Source: Marinibacterium anthonyi (GTDB taxonomy: Bacteria; Pseudomonadota; Alphaproteobacteria; Rhodobacterales; Rhodobacteraceae). From it: a stretch of 64,000 nucleotides of DNA. The notes beneath the pieces were generated by a model. It was not told where the DNA came from. It worked only from the letters and a program-made list of their open reading frames with translations, and did no database searches. A program made the position numbers and the translations under genes. Location: assembly GCA_003217735.2 (NCBI GenBank), contig CP031585.1, forward strand, positions 3,149,501 to 3,213,500. The letters run 5' to 3'. This document shows, in pieces, positions 61,319 through 64,000 of the stretch (position 1 is its first letter; every line of letters begins with the position of its first letter).

Positions 61319-62325
61319 GCGCCTTCTTTCTGCTTGTCGTTGGGTTTCGGCGGCGACACCTCGCCCGCGAAATGGCAGGCCACGGTCTGGGAACCGACGG
61401 TGCGGTCCTCGGGGTCGGCGGCGCGGCAGATCGGCTGGACATGCGGGCAACGGCCCTGGAACCGGCAGCCCGGCGGCAGGCGCGAGGCGTCCGCCGGTTC
61501 GCCTTCCAGCCAGAAGTTTTCCGTCACCCGAGGGCCATTCACCTTGGGGATCGCGGCCAGCAGGGACTGGGTATAGGGGTGTTTGGGATTGTCCATCAGG
61601 TCTGTCACCGGGCCGACCTCGACAATCCGGCCCAGGTACATCACCGCCACCCGGTGGCACATCAGACGCACCACCGACAGGTCGTGCGAGATGAAGATAT
61701 AGGTCAGGTCGAACGTATCGCGCAGGTCGCGGAACAGCCGCAGCACTGTCGCCTGCACCGACACGTCCAGACCGGCGGTGGGTTCGTCCAGGATCACCAC
61801 CTCGGGGTTCAGCATCAGGATCCGCGCCAGTCCCACGCGGCGCTGCTGCCCGCCCGAGATCTCGTGCGGGAACAGATCCGCGTGGCCCGCCGGAAGACCG
61901 ACCGACGTCAGGATCTCGCCCACCTTCTTCAGCCGTTCCTTGCGCGGCAGGTCGGTGTGGATGATCAGCGGTTCTTCCAGCGACTTGCCGATCTTCCAGC
62001 GCGGATCCAGCGAGGCGCCGGGGTCCTGGTAGGCATATTGCAGGCGCCGCCGCAACGCGCGGGCCTCGCGCGGGGTGCGGCCGGCGATTTCCTTGCCCTC
62101 GAAGCGGATGGATCCGGAATTGGGGGCCTGGATGCCCATCAGCGTCTTGCCCAGCGTGGACTTGCCACAGCCGGATTCGCCCACCAGCCCCATGATCTCG
62201 CCCGGGGCCAGGTCAAAGCTGACCCCGTCCAGCGCCCGGATCTGGCCCAGCTTGCGGTTGAACGGGCCACGGATGTCGAACCGGACATTCAGGTCGGTGA
62301 CGGAAAGAAGGGCGGTATCTGTCAT
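61315..62325 (-). CDS. Peptide-type ABC importer ATPase, OppF-like
   Basis: 336 residues. Walker A GESGCGKST near residue 49, Q-loop AYQDPGASLDP, signature ISGGQQRR, Walker B VVILDEPTAGLD, H-loop ISHD, then the cysteine motif CRFQGRCPHVQPIC. The last residues (PPKPNDKQKEGA) overlap the SDR start. It pairs with the D-type ATPase whose stop overlaps its ATG. Confidence 0.95.
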   Translation of the reverse strand: MTDTALLSVTDLNVRFDIRGPFNRKLGQIRALDGVSFDLAPGEIMGLVGESGCGKSTLGKTLMGIQAPNSGSIRFEGKEIAGRTPREARALRRRLQYAYQDPGASLDPRWKIGKSLEEPLIIHTDLPRKERLKKVGEILTSVGLPAGHADLFPHEISGGQQRRVGLARILMLNPEVVILDEPTAGLDVSVQATVLRLFRDLRDTFDLTYIFISHDLSVVRLMCHRVAVMYLGRIVEVGPVTDLMDNPKHPYTQSLLAAIPKVNGPRVTENFWLEGEPADASRLPPGCRFQGRCPHVQPICRAADPEDRTVGSQTVACHFAGEVSPPKPNDKQKEGA

Positions 62326-63371
62326 CCCCGGGCCTCCTTGTGGGCTGGTGTCGCGGTGGCAAGCGGATGGACGCAGCGCACCAGGTGCCCCGGCCCCGCC
62401 AGGTGGGCGTCGGGCCGCGAGCGGCAGGCGTCTGTCGCGCGATCGCATCGGGTCTGAAACCGGCAGCCCGGCGGCGGCGCGTAGAAGCTGGGCAATTCGC
62501 CGGGGATCCCGGTCATCCCCCCGCCGCCTTCGGGCAGCGAGGCCAGCAGCTTGGCGGTGTAGGGATGCGTGGGTCGGTTGAAGAACTCGGCCACCGGCGC
62601 GGCCTCGACGTCCTGGCCCGCGTACATCACGGTGATCTTGTCGCAGATCTCGTAAGCGGATCCCAGGTCGTGGGTCGTCAGCATCACCGCCACGCCCCGG
62701 TCGGTGGCAAGGGTGCGCAAAAGGCCCAGGATCTGCGCCTGGATCGTCACGTCCAGCGCCGTGGTCGGTTCATCGGCGATGATCAGGTCCGGTTCGGGCA
62801 ACAGCGCCATGGCGATCATCAGCCGCTGGCGCTGTCCGCCCGACACCTCGTGCGGGTATTTGGACAGCAATTGTTCGGGGCGCGGCAACTGGACCAGGTT
62901 CAGCATCTCCATCACCTTGTCACGGTCCTGCCGGCGCCGCGCCCGGGGATAGGGTGTCAGCAGCGCCGGCATCCGGGACCGGCCCGGCGCGCGGCGCGGC
63001 GATTTCCATTTCAGCAGCTCGTCGATCTGCTGGCCGATGGTGAACACCGGGTTGAGCGAGGTAAAGGGATCCTGCGGGATGAACGTCACGCGGCGGCCGC
63101 GCACGGCCTCCTGTTGGGCGGCATTTGCCTTGCCCAGCATGTCGACCCCGTCAAAGTCGATCCGCCCGCCCCGGATGTCCAGCGCGTTGCGCGGCAGCAC
63201 CCCCAGGATCGCGCGGGCCAGCGTGGTCTTGCCACAACCGGATTCGCCCACCAGCCCGACGATCTCGCCCCGGCGCATCGACATGTTGGCCCCGTCAAGG
63301 ATATGGGCAAACCCGCCATCCCCGCGAAAGCCAAGCGAAAGGTCCTGAACGGTCAGAAGCGCGTCGGCCAT
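62322..63371 (-). CDS. Peptide-type ABC importer ATPase, OppD-like
   Basis: 349 residues. Walker A GESGCGKTT near residue 39, Q-loop IPQDPFTSLNP, signature VSGGQRQR, Walker [14 protein letters not shown]-loop TTHD, and the CRFQTRCDRATDAC motif. Between the Q-loop and signature it has an insert rich in Arg (about 127-147, SPRRAPGRSRMPALLTPYP), longer than in most OppD. The ATG at 63371 overlaps the permease stop by one base. Confidence 0.94.
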   Translation of the reverse strand: MADALLTVQDLSLGFRGDGGFAHILDGANMSMRRGEIVGLVGESGCGKTTLARAILGVLPRNALDIRGGRIDFDGVDMLGKANAAQQEAVRGRRVTFIPQDPFTSLNPVFTIGQQIDELLKWKSPRRAPGRSRMPALLTPYPRARRRQDRDKVMEMLNLVQLPRPEQLLSKYPHEVSGGQRQRLMIAMALLPEPDLIIADEPTTALDVTIQAQILGLLRTLATDRGVAVMLTTHDLGSAYEICDKITVMYAGQDVEAAPVAEFFNRPTHPYTAKLLASLPEGGGGMTGIPGELPSFYAPPPGCRFQTRCDRATDACRSRPDAHLAGPGHLVRCVHPLATATPAHKEARG

Positions 63372-64000
63372 CAGCTTCCCTTTCTCAGCTTGGGGTCAAG
63401 GATGTCGCGCAGCCCGTCACCCAGCAGATTGAAGCCCATCACCACGAGGAAGATCGCAAGGCCCGGCGCGGCGGCATACCACCAGGCCTCGGGCAGGAAT
63501 TCCCGCGCCTCCGATATCATGCGTCCCCATTCGGGCGTGGGCGGCGGTGCGCCAAGGCCCAGGAACCCCAGGGCGGCGGCGGTCAGGATCGTGGCGCCCA
63601 TGCCGATGGATGTGCGCACGATGATGGCCGACGCGGTGTTGGGCAGGATGTGCAGCACCATGACCCGCCAGTCCGACGCCCCCAGCGCCTGTGCCGCCTC
63701 GACAAAGGTCTGGGCCTTCAACGACCGGGTTTCCGCATAGACCAGCCGCGCCCAGAACGGCCAGTAGGTCAGCGACAGGGCCAGGATGACGTTTTCCACC
63801 GACGGCCCCAGCGTCTGGGCAATGGCGATGGCCAGCACGATCTGGGGCACCGCCAGGAACACGTCGGAGGTGCGCATCAGGAACCCGCCGGGGAAGCCTT
63901 CGTAATAGCCCGCCAGCAGGCCGATGGGCACGCCGATGGCGACCGACACGCCCACGGCGATGACCGCGATGGTGATGGTGATGCGCGCCCCGAACAGGAT
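63371..64000 (-). CDS. Peptide-type ABC permease, DppC-like (5' end outside window)
   Basis: The last 209 codons of a C-type permease; the start lies beyond the right edge. Visible are LFGARITITIAVIAVGVSVAIGVPIGLLAGYY, the coupling loop AQALGASDWRVMVLHILPNTAS, and AALGFLGLGAPPPTPEWG, followed by the last membrane segment and a basic end. It should be part of the same operon as the two ATPases, SDR, MFS and gamma-glutamyltransferase; the binding protein and B-type permease presumably lie to the right. Confidence 0.94.
   Translation of the reverse strand: MLFGARITITIAVIAVGVSVAIGVPIGLLAGYYEGFPGGFLMRTSDVFLAVPQIVLAIAIAQTLGPSVENVILALSLTYWPFWARLVYAETRSLKAQTFVEAAQALGASDWRVMVLHILPNTASAIIVRTSIGMGATILTAAALGFLGLGAPPPTPEWGRMISEAREFLPEAWWYAAAPGLAIFLVVMGFNLLGDGLRDILDPKLRKGS

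Overview
The window is a gene-dense, GC-rich stretch from what looks like an alphaproteobacterium, most likely a Rhodobacterales/Roseobacter-type bacterium. This rests on codon and GC character, on the kinds of transporters and regulators present, and on a RutABCD set with a RutR-like operator; the species was not identified. No rRNA, tRNA, CRISPR array, insertion sequence or prophage gene was seen. Most of it is a chain of catabolic import modules: ABC transporters, each packed with hydrolases, flavin monooxygenases or oxygenases and a local regulator.

Layout. 1-3630 (minus): a peptide-type binding protein, a lactonase-like metallo-hydrolase and a double ATPase (cut by the window edge), all behind a ykkC-class guanidine-I riboswitch. 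3770-8151: an Acr3 arsenite carrier, a periplasmic serine hydrolase, a small membrane protein and a DUF3137 protein. 8171-11254: a 1027-residue protein joining an LCAT-like lipase, a leucyl-aminopeptidase-N-like domain and a CHAT caspase-like protease. 11583-20193 (minus): a complete dipeptide-type transporter overlapping an aspartoacylase-family deacylase and a C39-like peptidase, with a LysR regulator. 20294-27818: a TetR regulator, a urea/amide-type (urea-carboxylase-region) ABC importer, an NtaA-type flavin monooxygenase, two AhpD/CMD-fold proteins and a class V aminotransferase. 28248-36222 (plus): an Lrp regulator, a flavoprotein oxidoreductase, an aldo/keto reductase and a branched-chain-type importer with fused permeases. 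36262-39216 (minus): rutABCD behind a RutR-like site. 39339-48063: a second peptide-type importer with a 2-hydroxyacid dehydrogenase and a flavin monooxygenase, and a divergent LysR. 48087-51227: a MarR-EmrB-EmrA efflux operon with a near-perfect operator palindrome. 51360-55615: a DUF1989 protein with two Rieske oxygenases and a divergent LysR. 55619-56697: three decaying genes (class III aminotransferase, amidase, binding protein). 56844-64000: an HTH regulator and a third peptide-type importer operon carrying an SDR, an MFS carrier and a gamma-glutamyltransferase.

Working together: the modules suggest scavenging of nitrogen from peptides, amides, pyrimidines and possibly guanidino compounds. 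The guanidine riboswitch, the urea-carboxylase-region importer and the DUF1989 protein all belong to families tied to guanidine or urea metabolism elsewhere, but no guanidine carboxylase lies in this window. The most unusual single gene is the lipase/M17N/CHAT fusion. Several coding sequences also carry short in-frame tandem repeats of 12-bp units at or near their ends.
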